A stretch of DNA of 64,000 nt from Methyloferula stellata AR4 (GCF_000385335.1 NZ_ARWA01000001.1:2434001-2498000); one strand, 5' to 3'; counted from the stretch's first letter, positions 1-8,279 are shown. Numbers and translations are program-made. Notes: generated by a model not told the origin, from the letters alone.

Positions 1-819
1 CCGATCAACCTTCTTTACGCAACGGCGTCCACGACGCCTTCGGCATCCTTCTCGCGCTCTCTCGTTGTCGTCGGCAAAGGCGCTTCTGTCCGGATCTCGG
101 AGTCGAGCATTGGCGATGGCGGCCGGACCGGCCAGACTTTCGGCGCCTTGATTTTCTCGGTCGCCGACGAAGCCGATGTCGGCCATACGGTGATGCTGAC
201 CAAGACAGCGGTCGGCAGCGTTCGGCTTGACACCTTCATTGTCGAGGTGGGCGCCAAAGCGAAATTCGACAGTTTCGCGCTGATCGCCGGCAGCGGCCTC
301 GTCCGTCGCCAGATCTTCATGCGCTTTGCCGGAGACGAGACGGTGGGCTCGCTGCGTGGGGTATCCCTTCTGCGCGGAAAAGAGCATGCGGACACGACTT
401 TGTTCGTCGAGCATGTCGGCCAAGGCTGTGTCGGCCGCGAGACCTTCCGCTACATTCTCGACGATGAAGCGACGGGTATTTTCCAAGGCAAGATCCGCGT
501 CGCCCCGGGTGCGCAAAAGACCGACGGCAAGATGCTGAGCAAGGCTCTGCTGCTGACCGATATGGTCGCGATGAACAACAAGCCCGAGCTTGAAATCTTC
601 GCCGACGATGTCGCTTGCGGCCACGGCGCTACGTGCGGCGGCTTGAGCGAAGACCAGATCTTCTATCTTCAGTCCCGCGGCATTCCTTATGCGGATGCGG
701 AGTCGCTTCTGCTTGAGGCTTTTGCCGGTGAGCTGGCAGACGAGATTCAAAACGAGGCTCTCGTCGGAACCTTTAGGACCGAGATTGCAACCTGGCTCAA
801 CGAGCGGGTCAAGAAGTAA
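1..819 (+). CDS. sufD: SufD, Fe-S cluster assembly scaffold subunit (5' end outside window)
   Basis: The reading frame is open from the first base, so the gene is cut by the window edge; about 272 C-terminal residues are visible of a family length near 430. SufD is a beta-helix protein that pairs with SufB and the ATPase SufC to assemble Fe-S clusters in the cytoplasm. The visible part has the repeated hydrophobic beta-helix pattern and the conserved C-terminal stretch with DDVACGHGATCGG followed by YLQSRGIPYADAESLLL, which is typical of SufB/SufD proteins. It lies 87 bases upstream of sufS in the same orientation, so it is the tail of a suf operon whose sufB and sufC should lie upstream. An ATG-like start inside (TTG at 148) is only an internal codon. 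Identification is firm; the start cannot be seen. Confidence 0.95.
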   Translation, partial: PINLLYATASTTPSASFSRSLVVVGKGASVRISESSIGDGGRTGQTFGALIFSVADEADVGHTVMLTKTAVGSVRLDTFIVEVGAKAKFDSFALIAGSGLVRRQIFMRFAGDETVGSLRGVSLLRGKEHADTTLFVEHVGQGCVGRETFRYILDDEATGIFQGKIRVAPGAQKTDGKMLSKALLLTDMVAMNNKPELEIFADDVACGHGATCGGLSEDQIFYLQSRGIPYADAESLLLEAFAGELADEIQNEALVGTFRTEIATWLNERVKK

Positions 820-906
820 TGGCCTGGATGCGCATGGCAGGAGCGGCCGGATATTGCTCTTGCCTGCCCAACGGATCGAGCACGGGGCTTTGCACTGGGC
901 TCAGAT

Positions 907-2160
907 ATGGTGCGGACAATGAATAAGCATATCACCGATGCGCCTTTGGACGTGATGAAGATCAGAGAGGATTTTCCGATCCTCTCGATGGAAGTCTACG
1001 GCAAACCGCTCGTCTATCTCGACAATGCCGCTTCGGCGCAAAAGCCGAAGGAAGTCGTCGATCGCATGGTCCGCGCGACCTATACCGAATATGCCAATGT
1101 GCATCGCGGACTGCATTATCTCGCGACGGCCGCGACGGATGCTTTCGAGCAGGCGCGCGAAAGCGTGCGCGCCTTCTTGGGAGCCGGGTCGGTCAACGAG
1201 ATCATCTTCACCAAATCGGCGACCGAGGCCATTAATCTGGTCGCGGCCTCGTTCGGCCAGGCCTTCATTCAAGAGGGCGACGAAATCGTCCTCTCGATCA
1301 TGGAGCATCACGCCAACATCATCCCGTGGCACTTCCTGCGCGAGCGCAAGGGCGCGGTGATCAAATGGGTCGATGTCGACGACGAGGGGAATTTCTCCCT
1401 CGAGGCCTTCGAGAAGGCCTTGTCGCCCAAAACCAAGATCGTCGCCATGACGCATATGTCGAATATGCTCGGCACGGTGACGCCGGTGAAGGAGATCGTC
1501 AAAATCGCGCATGAGCGCGGGATTCCGGTCCTGATCGACGGTTCGCAAGGCGCCGTCCATCTCGAAGTCGATGTCCGCGATCTCGATGTCGATTTCTATG
1601 TCGTGACGGGCCACAAACTTTATGGCCCGACGGGCATCGGCGCTGTCTATGGCAAGACGGAATGGCTTGAGAAGCTGCCGCCCTTCCTTGGTGGCGGCGA
1701 GATGATCAACGAGGTCACGATGGATACCGTGACCTACAACGAGCCGCCGCATCGCTTCGAGGCCGGCACGCCGCCGATCATCCAGGCGATCGGGCTCGGC
1801 GCCGCGGTCGATTACATGCAGAAGATCGGGCGCGCCCGCATCCATGCGCATGAAATGGCCTTGAGCGATTATGCGCATGAGCGTCTGGGCAAGATCAATT
1901 CGCTCAAAATCTTCGGGCATGCGAAAGGCAAAGGCGCCATCGTCGCCTTTGAAATGAAAAACGCGCATGCCCACGATGTCGCGACGATCATCGATCGTTC
2001 CGGCATCGCCGTGCGGGCTGGAACGCATTGCGCCCAGCCCTTGTTGAAGCGGTTCGGCGTCACTTCGACGTGCCGTGCCTCCTTCGCCGTCTACAATACA
2101 TTCGAAGAAGTCGACAAACTCGCTGAGGCCCTGATCCGGGCCGAAGGTTTGTTCGCCTGA
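907..2160 (+). CDS. sufS: SufS, cysteine desulfurase
   Basis: A 417-residue PLP-dependent class II (SufS-type) cysteine desulfurase, which takes sulfur from cysteine and hands it to the SUF scaffold. The PLP lysine is visible as K237 in VVTGHKLYGPTGIG, the cofactor-stacking histidine region as MEHHANIIPW near 132-141, and the persulfide-carrying cysteine as C375 in RAGTHCAQPLL. Length matches the family (about 406-415). The start is uncertain between ATG 907 and ATG 919 (MNKHITDAP); neither has a strong ribosome binding site, and the extra four residues are not diagnostic. It sits between sufD and sufT, the usual order in Rhizobiales, and ends 16 bases before the sufT start. Confidence 0.96.
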   Translation: MVRTMNKHITDAPLDVMKIREDFPILSMEVYGKPLVYLDNAASAQKPKEVVDRMVRATYTEYANVHRGLHYLATAATDAFEQARESVRAFLGAGSVNEIIFTKSATEAINLVAASFGQAFIQEGDEIVLSIMEHHANIIPWHFLRERKGAVIKWVDVDDEGNFSLEAFEKALSPKTKIVAMTHMSNMLGTVTPVKEIVKIAHERGIPVLIDGSQGAVHLEVDVRDLDVDFYVVTGHKLYGPTGIGAVYGKTEWLEKLPPFLGGGEMINEVTMDTVTYNEPPHRFEAGTPPIIQAIGLGAAVDYMQKIGRARIHAHEMALSDYAHERLGKINSLKIFGHAKGKGAIVAFEMKNAHAHDVATIIDRSGIAVRAGTHCAQPLLKRFGVTSTCRASFAVYNTFEEVDKLAEALIRAEGLFA

Positions 2161-2176
2161 GAACGAGGAGCGATTT

Positions 2177-2575
2177 ATGTCCGAGGCTCAAACCGCAGAC
2201 GCAGAAGCCACAACGGTTCCGCCGAACGACCCACAGTGGATCTTCTCCGACGATGTTTCGGAGAAGGAGCGCAACCGCTTGAGGGGCGATTGCGTCGCGG
2301 CCTTCAAGACGATCTTCGACCCGGAGATTCCCTGCGATATCTACGAGCTGGGTCTTATCTACAAAGTCGATGTCGACGAGAACCGGTTGATCCGCGTCGA
2401 GATGACCTTGACGGCGCCGGGATGTCCCGTCGCCGGACAGATCACGGAATCGGTCGAGACGGCCATCGGCACAGTGCCTGGCACCCTCGGCGTGGTCGTG
2501 AGCATCGTCTTCGAGCCGCCGTGGGAGCAGGGCCGCATGTCGGACGAGGCTCGGGTCTCGCTCGATATGTTCTGA
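2177..2575 (+). CDS. sufT: SufT, MIP18/DUF59-family Fe-S maturation factor
   Basis: A 132-residue DUF59 (MIP18-like) protein. The family helps mature Fe-S proteins, and members encoded in suf operons are called SufT. The signature DPEIP is at residues 48-52 and the conserved cysteine is C83 in TLTAPGCP; the usual C-terminal end with VFEPPWEQGRMSDEAR is present. The first 30 or so residues form a low-complexity acidic leader before the domain. A clear ribosome binding site (GAGGAG) precedes the ATG. The gene follows sufS by 16 bases and is followed 61 bases later by a strong terminator hairpin, so it is probably the last gene of the main suf transcript. Confidence 0.93.
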   Translation: MSEAQTADAEATTVPPNDPQWIFSDDVSEKERNRLRGDCVAAFKTIFDPEIPCDIYELGLIYKVDVDENRLIRVEMTLTAPGCPVAGQITESVETAIGTVPGTLGVVVSIVFEPPWEQGRMSDEARVSLDMF

Positions 2576-2584
2576 CCTTGAGAT

Positions 2585-2611
2585 GTTTCGCGGCCTTAGC
2601 GGTCGCGAAAC
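2585..2611. repeat. Short inverted repeat after sufT
   Basis: GTTTCGCG and CGCGAAAC form an 8-bp perfect stem, extended by GCC/GGT pairing (one G-T wobble) around a five-base loop. It lies ten bases after the sufT stop and just ahead of the T-tailed terminator. It has no T-tract of its own, so it may be an RNA-stabilising hairpin or a protein-binding palindrome; the sequence alone does not decide. Confidence 0.4.
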
Positions 2612-2636
2612 CGTTCAATTCATCTTTCCTTCTGAT

Positions 2637-2667
2637 AAGCGGCTGAGAAATCAGCCGCTTTTTTATT
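2637..2667 (+). terminator. Rho-independent terminator of the suf transcript
   Basis: AAGCGGCTGA and TCAGCCGCTT form a perfect 10-bp stem closed by a GAAA tetraloop and followed by a run of T (TTTTTTATT). This is a textbook intrinsic terminator. It separates sufT from sufA, implying that sufA is expressed from its own promoter or by read-through. Confidence 0.92.
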
Positions 2668-2763
2668 GCCGGCGGGCTGCCTCGCCTGCCAGAGGCTGCA
2701 AATCGGCGATTGAGTCCCCATATCCGGATCACGAAATGGACTTCAGGGCTCAAGGAGCTAGGC

Positions 2764-3135
2764 ATGGCCTCGAGATTTGCAATTATGTCCGTGACGGAGG
2801 CGGCGGCGGCGCGCGTCCGGGACTTGACGGAAACAGCCGGAAAGCCGGTGCTGGGTCTGCGGGTTGGCGTCAAGAACGGCGGCTGCGCCGGCATGGCCTA
2901 TACTGTCGAATTCGCCGACGAGCTGGGGCCGCTCGATGAGGTTGTCGAAGACAAAGGCGTGAAGCTCGTCGTCGACCCGAAGGCGCTCATGTTTTTGCTC
3001 GGCACGGAGATGGATTATGAGACGAGCACTGTCTCTTCCGGCTTCGTCTTCCGCAATCCCAATCAGGTTGGGTCATGCGGCTGCGGTGAATCCGTCACAT
3101 TGAAGCCGGCCGATGCGGTCAGCGCTTCCTCCTGA
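2764..3135 (+). CDS. sufA: SufA, A-type Fe-S carrier protein
   Basis: A 123-residue A-type Fe-S carrier (HesB/IscA/SufA family) that accepts clusters from the SUF scaffold and passes them to apo-proteins. The three cluster-binding cysteines are in NGGCAGMAY and GSCGCGES, with the family spacing. The start at 2764 (MASRFAIMSVTEAA) is chosen because AGGAG lies six bases upstream; an in-frame TTG at 2710 would add an unsupported 18-residue leader. It is separated from sufT by a strong terminator although it belongs functionally to the same system. A second A-type carrier, ErpA, is at 6563-6913. Confidence 0.93.
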   Translation: MASRFAIMSVTEAAAARVRDLTETAGKPVLGLRVGVKNGGCAGMAYTVEFADELGPLDEVVEDKGVKLVVDPKALMFLLGTEMDYETSTVSSGFVFRNPNQVGSCGCGESVTLKPADAVSASS

Positions 3136-3137
3136 AA

Positions 3138-3171
3138 CAAAGCTTGCCACGACCCCGCGCGGCAAGCTTTG
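3138..3171 (+). terminator. Hairpin after sufA, probable weak terminator
   Basis: CAAAGCTTGCC and GGCAAGCTTTG make an 11-bp perfect stem with a 12-base loop starting two bases after the sufA stop. No T-tract follows, so it may terminate inefficiently or protect the 3' end. Confidence 0.5.
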
Positions 3172-3257
3172 ACTTCGGCCTTTCGGCGGATAGGCTTTGG
3201 GCTTAGGCCTAATAGAATTGGCTCATTGACCAGCAAAGATAAACGCGGGGGGAAATC

Positions 3258-3776
3258 ATGCGCGCCATTTTTGGGCTTGCGATCGGCCTTGCCTTGATCG
3301 CGGGGGGTAAGGCTATGGCGGAAACGCCGCTGCCGTCTCAGGCACCCGTGCCGGAGCAAATGCCTTTCAATATTCCCTATGGACCGACGGTCGATCTTGC
3401 GAAAGCCAAACAGCTCGCGGCGGTCGCCGAGGCCGAGGCCATCAAGCATAATTGGAAGATGGCGATTTCTGTCGTCGATCCTTCCGGCGCTCTCGTCTAT
3501 TTCGAAAAGATCGACGATACGCAATTGGCCTCGGTGATCGTGTCGCAGAAAAAGGCCAGCACGGCGGCGCTCTATCGCCGGCCGACCGCGGTCTTCTACG
3601 ATGCGATGGAGACAGGCCATCCCTCGGTTGCGACGCTCGATCCTCATCCGGTGGCGTCAGCCGGCGGATTTCCGCTCGTCGAAGGCGGTAAGCTGATCGG
3701 CGCGATCGGTTGCAGCGGCGGCGCGCCGGTTCAAGACGCGGTGGTCTGCAAGGCAGCGGTCGATACACTTCACTAG
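3258..3776 (+). CDS. Secreted GlcG/HbpS-family protein, copy 1
   Basis: A 172-residue protein with an N-terminal signal peptide (hydrophobic stretch then AMA-ET, cleavage after about residue 21) and one GlcG/HbpS domain (residues about 40-172), recognised by DLAKAKQLA, WKMAISVVDPSGALVYFEKID, FYDAMETGHPSVA and the C-terminal GAIGCSGGAPVQDAVVCKAA (read as separate motifs). Relatives include haem-binding HbpS and GlcG of the glycolate locus; the ligand here cannot be read from sequence. Two cysteines near the C terminus could form a disulfide in the periplasm. The start has a GGGGGGAAA region upstream. A close paralogue follows 155 bases later (3932-4462), so the pair arose by tandem duplication. 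Confidence 0.85.
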   Translation: MRAIFGLAIGLALIAGGKAMAETPLPSQAPVPEQMPFNIPYGPTVDLAKAKQLAAVAEAEAIKHNWKMAISVVDPSGALVYFEKIDDTQLASVIVSQKKASTAALYRRPTAVFYDAMETGHPSVATLDPHPVASAGGFPLVEGGKLIGAIGCSGGAPVQDAVVCKAAVDTLH

Positions 3777-3799
3777 AACACGATTCACTCATCGAGCCG

Positions 3800-3820
3800 T
3801 CATTGCTTCGCTCGCAATGA
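3800..3820. repeat. Short copy of the CGTCATTGC palindromic repeat
   Basis: TCATTGC TTCGCTC GCAATGA is a 7-bp inverted repeat. Its sequence matches the core of the longer palindromic repeats at 14544, 33996 and 34412, so it looks like a minimal or decayed member, located between the two GlcG-like genes. Confidence 0.6.
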
Positions 3821-3931
3821 TGGTCTTCGTTGTGCTTTCGCCTTCACGAAACAATTGATCGTCCCGACCCCTTTGGGGCGACGGTGGCTGCCATATTTCC
3901 CTCCTGGATTGAACCGGGGAAGGGACCTATC

Positions 3932-4462
3932 ATGGCGCGCGCGAGCTTGGGGTTTGTGATCGGTTTGACAATGATCGCCGGATGCGGTGCGGCCTTTGCG
4001 CAGGCGTCGACGCCGCTGCCGTCTCAGGCACCCGTGCCCGAGCAAATGCCTTTCAACATTCCGATCGGCCGGTCGATCGATCTCGCCAAAGCCAAGGAGC
4101 TTGCCGGCGCCGCCGAGACGGAGGCCGCAAAGCGCCATTGGAAGATGGCGATCTCGATCGTCGATCCCTCGGGCGAACTCGTCTATTTCGAGAAGATGGA
4201 CGACACGCAATTCGCGTCGATCCAGATCGCGCAAGCTAAAGCCCGCACGGCCGCGCGTTTTCGCCGTCCGACCTCGGCTTTCTATGATGCGATCGAGACG
4301 GGCCATCCGTCGATCGCCGTGATCGACCCGACGCTCGTCGGCATACCCGGCGGCCTGCCGCTGGTCGAGAATGGCAAACTTATCGGGGGGATCGGCTGCA
4401 GCGGCGGTGCCAGCGTGCAGGATGCCGTCATCTGCAAGGCGGGGGCGGACAAGCTGCAATAA
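3932..4462 (+). CDS. Secreted GlcG/HbpS-family protein, copy 2 (possible lipoprotein)
   Basis: A 176-residue paralogue of the preceding gene with the same single GlcG/HbpS domain (DLAKAKELA, WKMAISIVDPSGELVYFEK, FYDAIETGHPSIA, CSGGASVQDAVICKAGADK). The start at 3932 (MARASLGFVIG) follows GAAGGGA; a longer frame from 3830 would put the signal peptide inside the protein. The signal peptide contains IAGC, which fits a lipobox with the cysteine at residue 18, whereas copy 1 has IAGG; alternatively signal peptidase I could cut after AFAQA. So this copy may be membrane anchored while copy 1 is soluble. The linker after the signal peptide is almost identical to copy 1 at the nucleotide level. Function beyond possible haem or small-molecule binding is unknown. 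Confidence 0.85.
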   Translation: MARASLGFVIGLTMIAGCGAAFAQASTPLPSQAPVPEQMPFNIPIGRSIDLAKAKELAGAAETEAAKRHWKMAISIVDPSGELVYFEKMDDTQFASIQIAQAKARTAARFRRPTSAFYDAIETGHPSIAVIDPTLVGIPGGLPLVENGKLIGGIGCSGGASVQDAVICKAGADKLQ

Positions 4463-4505
4463 GCATGATCCCGAAAAGTTGCAGACTTTTCGGCTGAGAT
4501 CATGC
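4463..4505. repeat. Palindromic repeat, GCATGATC/CCGAAAAGT family
   Basis: A nested palindrome: GCATGATC, then CCGAAAAGT-TGCAG-ACTTTTCGG, a CTGA spacer, then GATCATGC. The outer 8-bp arms and inner 9-bp arms are both perfect. It starts one base after the stop of the GlcG-like gene. Other copies lie at 25637, 32080, 49657 and 63836, all directly at gene ends or starts. Confidence 0.88.
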
Positions 4506-4563
4506 GTTAGAAAAAATGAAAAAGAACGCCATTGGGATGCCGGATGCGTTTCCGGCATGTGCC

Positions 4564-6069
4564 TTAGTCCTGCTCTTCGACGACCTTCACCGGTTTCAGC
4601 TTGACTGGCCGCAGCAGGAACATGGGAACGTGATCGCCCATGCCGACGACAGGCGGATCATTGGAGACTTGCGCGCGCGGCCGTCTTTCAGTCCGCTCGG
4701 GTGCGGCCACACGTTCGGGCGCGGCGCGTTCCGGCGCCTCGCGGCCGTCGCGGCGTCGCGATTTTACGTTTTGACGCGGCAAGCGCGGTGGCAGGACGTC
4801 ATCTGGCTCAGCCGCGGCAATGGCGGGGCTCGGCCGCTCGCCCGACGAAGGCGATGCACGCCGCCAGTTCCCACGCCCGCCACGCGTGCGTCCGCGCGGC
4901 TCTTCCGCCGGTGCTTCTTCAGGCGCTTCCGAGGCCGATGGCTTTTCGTTCATCCATTCGATCTTGGTCGCGATGAGTTTTTCGATTTCGTCGATATATT
5001 TTTGATCGGCATGGGTCACGATGGAGAGTGCTATGCCGCTACGTCCGGCGCGCCCTGTACGTCCGATCCGATGCACATAATCCTCTGCATGAGTCGGGAC
5101 GTCGAAATTGAAAACATGGCTGACGTCGGGAATGTCCAATCCGCGCGCCGCCACGTCCGAACAGACGATCAAAGCAACTTCGCCCGATTTGAACGCATCG
5201 AGCGAGGCCATGCGCGCGCGCTGATCCATGTCGCCATGCAAGGCGCCTACGGCGTAGCCGTGTTTTTGCAGCGAATTATGGAGCAGCGCGACATCGCGTT
5301 TGCGATTGCAGAAGATGATCGCATTTTTGAAATTCTCGGCGTCCTTCGCTTCGCCGATGAGCCTGCGCAAAGTCTCGCGCTTGGCCGCGCCTGGCGCGGA
5401 GGCGACGAGCTTTTGGGTAATCGTGCTTGCGGTCGAGGAGGGCGGGGCGACTTCGATCCTGACGGGGTTATGCAGGAACGTGTCGACGAGACGGGTGATT
5501 TCGGGCGGCATGGTTGCCGAGAAGAACAAGGTCTGCCGCGTGAAGGGAACAAGCTTGCAGATGCGCTCGATGTCGGGAATGAAGCCCATGTCGAGCATGC
5601 GGTCGGCTTCGTCGATGACCAGAATTTCAATGCCGGTCAGAAGCAATTTGCCGCGCTCGGAAAAATCGAGCAGCCGGCCGGGTGTCGCAATCAGGACATC
5701 GGCGCCGCGGGTGATCTTGGTTTCCTGATCGCCGAAGGACATGCCGCCGATCAGAAGCGCGACATTGAGTTTGTGGTTGACGCCGTAACGCGTGAAGCTC
5801 TCTTCGACTTGGGCGGCCAGTTCGCGCGTCGGTTCGAGGATCAATGTGCGTGGCATTCGCGCCCGCGCGCGGCCCATTTCCAGGCGGCACAGCATCGGCA
5901 AGGTGAAGGCCGCCGTCTTGCCCGTGCCCGTCTGAGCAATGCCTAAAATATCGCGGCCGGCGAGGGCATAGGGTATGGCCTGCTCTTGGATGGGCGTCGG
6001 GTTTGTATAGCCGGAGGCATCGACGGCTTGCAGAACCTTTTCACTAAGGCCGAGTTCTCGAAACGACAT
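4564..6069 (-). CDS. rhlE: RhlE-type DEAD-box RNA helicase
   Basis: An ATP-dependent RNA helicase of about 501 residues, acting in RNA remodelling or ribosome assembly in the cytoplasm. Motifs appear in order: Q-motif region NPTPIQEQAIPYAL, Walker A AQTGTGKT, PTREL, ATPGRLLDF, VIDEADRM (DEAD box), SATMPPE, ARGLDIPDV and HRIGRTGRAG. Beyond the two RecA-like domains (to about residue 370) there is a long basic, Arg/Gly/Glu/Pro-rich tail with RGRTRGGRGNWRR, typical for RNA contact in RhlE proteins. The start at 6069 (MSFRELGLSE) follows TTAGGATTAGA; an upstream TTG would add 17 unsupported residues. It is preceded by a gene-free stretch of over 400 bases, which could hold a long 5' leader. Confidence 0.92.
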   Translation of the reverse strand: MSFRELGLSEKVLQAVDASGYTNPTPIQEQAIPYALAGRDILGIAQTGTGKTAAFTLPMLCRLEMGRARARMPRTLILEPTRELAAQVEESFTRYGVNHKLNVALLIGGMSFGDQETKITRGADVLIATPGRLLDFSERGKLLLTGIEILVIDEADRMLDMGFIPDIERICKLVPFTRQTLFFSATMPPEITRLVDTFLHNPVRIEVAPPSSTASTITQKLVASAPGAAKRETLRRLIGEAKDAENFKNAIIFCNRKRDVALLHNSLQKHGYAVGALHGDMDQRARMASLDAFKSGEVALIVCSDVAARGLDIPDVSHVFNFDVPTHAEDYVHRIGRTGRAGRSGIALSIVTHADQKYIDEIEKLIATKIEWMNEKPSASEAPEEAPAEEPRGRTRGGRGNWRRASPSSGERPSPAIAAAEPDDVLPPRLPRQNVKSRRRDGREAPERAAPERVAAPERTERRPRAQVSNDPPVVGMGDHVPMFLLRPVKLKPVKVVEEQD

Positions 6070-6506
6070 TCTAATCCTAAGAAAAAACGAACATGAGGTT
6101 GGTTGAGTTGGCGATTGCATCGAGCAATGCGTGCCGGCGAATACCTGCTTCAGCCATCGTCTGTTCGAATCGCATATTTTGCAGCGGAGCCTTACCCGTT
6201 GCCGAAGCGCAGCTCTGTAATTTGAGATTGCGAAAGCCCGTGCCGACAGTCGAATGACGACACAGAGTTTGGCTTGCTTTTAGTCTTTAATGGGAAAGCA
6301 AAAAACGTGCGTTCGCTTTCTTGAAAAGAACGAAATCGCTCTTTTGTGCCGCGTCTGTGACGAGGCGGCATCTCACGTTCCCCACACATATGAGGCTAAA
6401 GTGCTGAAATGACAAGTCCTGCGAGGGCCGATTGCCTGGGGATAGAAGCTGAAACGCGCCAAAATGCCGCGCTATGTTTAACGGCTCTCAACTGGGGCTT
6501 TCTCTT
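6070..6506. other. Long gene-free stretch upstream of the helicase gene
   Basis: No open frame with a ribosome binding site, no tRNA-like cloverleaf and no recognised riboswitch is visible. The sequence is locally AT-richer (for instance around 6280-6345) than the flanking genes. It probably carries the helicase promoter and 5' leader plus the erpA 3' region. A short imperfect stem TGCCGC/GCGGCA sits near 6347-6370. Confidence 0.5.
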
Positions 6507-6544
6507 TAAAAACAATAAGGCTCCGCCATTTCTGGCGAAGCCTT
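6507..6544 (-). terminator. Intrinsic terminator of erpA
   Basis: On the minus strand AAGGCTTCGCCA-GAAA-TGGCGGAGCCTT forms a 12-bp stem (one T-G wobble) with a GAAA loop, followed by ATTGTTTTTAAA. It begins 19 bases after the erpA stop. Confidence 0.88.
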
Positions 6545-6562
6545 GCTTGAAATCGAAGGATT

Positions 6563-6913
6563 TTATACGGCGAAGCTTGAACCGCAACCGCAAGAAGCGG
6601 TGGCCGCCGGATTCGAAACCTTGAACATGCGGCCCATCAGATCGTCGATGAAATCGATCTGGCAGCCCTTCAGAAATTCGAGCGAGATCTGATCGACGAG
6701 AACGGTCGCGCCTTCGCGCTCCAGGACGAGATCGTCTTCGTTGCGCTCGGTGGTCACGGTATAGGTATATTGGAAACCCGAGCAGCCGCCGCCATCGACG
6801 CCGACGCGCAGAACCGAGCCGGGGGCCTCGGTCTTCATGATTTCTGCTACGCGGCGCGCGGCCGCCTCGGTAAGAATGACGACGGGGGCGTCGACGGTTG
6901 CGGCTTCACTCAT
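6563..6913 (-). CDS. erpA: ErpA, A-type Fe-S insertion protein
   Basis: A 116-residue A-type carrier that delivers Fe-S clusters to target enzymes. Cluster ligands are in DGGGCSGFQYTY and ASCGCGSSF. It is distinct from SufA at 2764: it has the ErpA-like FQY after the first cysteine and the DDLMGRMFKVSNP segment. The start at 6913 (MSEAATVDAP) follows a GAGG eight bases upstream; extending to 7018 gives a basic leader not expected for the family. It is divergent from dgt across 128 bases, an arrangement common in Rhizobiales, and ends at a strong terminator. Confidence 0.94.
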   Translation of the reverse strand: MSEAATVDAPVVILTEAAARRVAEIMKTEAPGSVLRVGVDGGGCSGFQYTYTVTTERNEDDLVLEREGATVLVDQISLEFLKGCQIDFIDDLMGRMFKVSNPAATASCGCGSSFAV

Positions 6914-7041
6914 GGGGAAAACCTCGGAATGATTGGGACTGGAGGAGGCCTCCGCGCCACAGCGCTTGCCTCGTTTCGATTTAGAGAAGATACGTCGCCT
7001 TGCCCCTAACTGCAACAAGTTAGGCCGGAAAACGAGTTTTC

Positions 7042-8262
7042 ATGAAAGATTCCAGTTATCTCCCCCGGCGGGCCTCCTATGCCTCGGACGCCGCCCGCAG
7101 CCGCGGCCGTCTCTTGAGCGAGCCGTCCTCGCCGACTCGCACCGAATTTCAACGCGATCGCGACCGGATCATCCATTCGACCGCCTTCCGCAGGCTTGCC
7201 CACAAGACCCAGGTCTTCGTGCCGCATGAGGGCGACCATTTCCGGACGCGCCTCACCCATTCGATCGAAGTCGGTCAGATTGCCCGCGCGATTGCCCGGG
7301 CGCTCGGTCTCGACGACGACCTCGCCGAGGCGCTGGCTCTGGCCCATGACCTCGGCCATACGCCCTTCGGGCATACGGGCGAGGACGTTCTCGACGAGCT
7401 GATGGCGCCTTACGGCGGGTTCGATCATAACGCCCAGGCGCTCAGGATCGTCACCAAATTGGAGCGGCGCTACGCGACCTTCGACGGCCTCAATCTGACC
7501 TGGGAGACGCTTGAAGGGCTCGTCAAGCACAATGGGCCGCTTCTGGAAAAGGATGGCACGCCGGTGCCGCGTTATGCCGAGCGGGGCCTTCCGATGGCAC
7601 TCGTCGAATATGACGCGATCAATCCCTTGGAGCTTGCGAGCTTTGCCAGCGGCGAAGCCCAGGCGGCAGCCATCGCCGACGATATCGCCTATAATGCACA
7701 TGATATAGACGATGGGCTGCGCGCCGAAATCCTCGATTTCCAGCAGATCTCGGAAACCGATTTTCTGCGCGACATCGGCAGCGAGATCGAATCGCTTTAT
7801 CCGGGTCTCGAAAAGCCGCGCGTCATTCACGAGCTGGTGCGGCGCATGATTACCCATTTCATCGAGGACGCCATCGAAGAAAGCCGGCGTCGTCTGTCGG
7901 AAGCGAAGATCGAAAGCGTCGAGGAGATCCGGGCCCGCGGCGAGCCCGTCATCGGTTTCTCGGAAGCGACGAACAGCGTCGATCGCATGGTGAAGAGCTT
8001 CCTGTTCCAGCATATGTATCGGCACCCGAACGTCACCCGCATCAGGGCCGATGCGCATGAAGTCATCATCAATCTGTTTCGCAGCTTCTTTGCCGAGGTC
8101 GAGCTGATGCCGAAAGAATGGGCGCATATGGCAGCGGCGATGCCGCCGAAGGAAGAAGCGCGCCGCGCGCGCCTCGTCTGCGATTATATTGCCGGCATGA
8201 CCGATCGTTTCGCGCTGGCCGAACACCGCCGTCTTTTTGACGTTGCACCTGAACTCAGATAG
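7042..8262 (+). CDS. dgt: Deoxyguanosinetriphosphate triphosphohydrolase-like protein (HD domain)
   Basis: A 406-residue HD-domain dNTP triphosphohydrolase that removes tripolyphosphate from dNTPs and so influences nucleotide pools. The metal-binding HD signature is visible as H73 in [10 protein letters not shown] and H102-D103 in [11 protein letters not shown], with a later [14 protein letters not shown] motif that supplies the last aspartate. Length and the N-terminal [20 protein letters not shown] match the dGTPase-like subfamily. It starts divergently from erpA and ends 17 bases before argS, so the two are likely cotranscribed. The exact substrate preference cannot be inferred. Confidence 0.93.
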   Translation: MKDSSYLPRRASYASDAARSRGRLLSEPSSPTRTEFQRDRDRIIHSTAFRRLAHKTQVFVPHEGDHFRTRLTHSIEVGQIARAIARALGLDDDLAEALALAHDLGHTPFGHTGEDVLDELMAPYGGFDHNAQALRIVTKLERRYATFDGLNLTWETLEGLVKHNGPLLEKDGTPVPRYAERGLPMALVEYDAINPLELASFASGEAQAAAIADDIAYNAHDIDDGLRAEILDFQQISETDFLRDIGSEIESLYPGLEKPRVIHELVRRMITHFIEDAIEESRRRLSEAKIESVEEIRARGEPVIGFSEATNSVDRMVKSFLFQHMYRHPNVTRIRADAHEVIINLFRSFFAEVELMPKEWAHMAAAMPPKEEARRARLVCDYIAGMTDRFALAEHRRLFDVAPELR

Positions 8263-8279
8263 GGCGCGATACTATCGCC

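Noticed and set aside
901-2028. 375-codon frame antisense to sufS
   Set aside because: Covers sufS in mirror image; sufS has catalytic residues and operon context.
4516-5946. 476-codon frame antisense to the DEAD-box helicase
   Set aside because: Helicase motifs are all on the minus strand; the opposite frame has no recognisable domain.
6409-6624. 71-codon plus-strand frame across the erpA terminator
   Set aside because: It runs through the erpA terminator and the antisense of the erpA 3' end, with no ribosome binding site.
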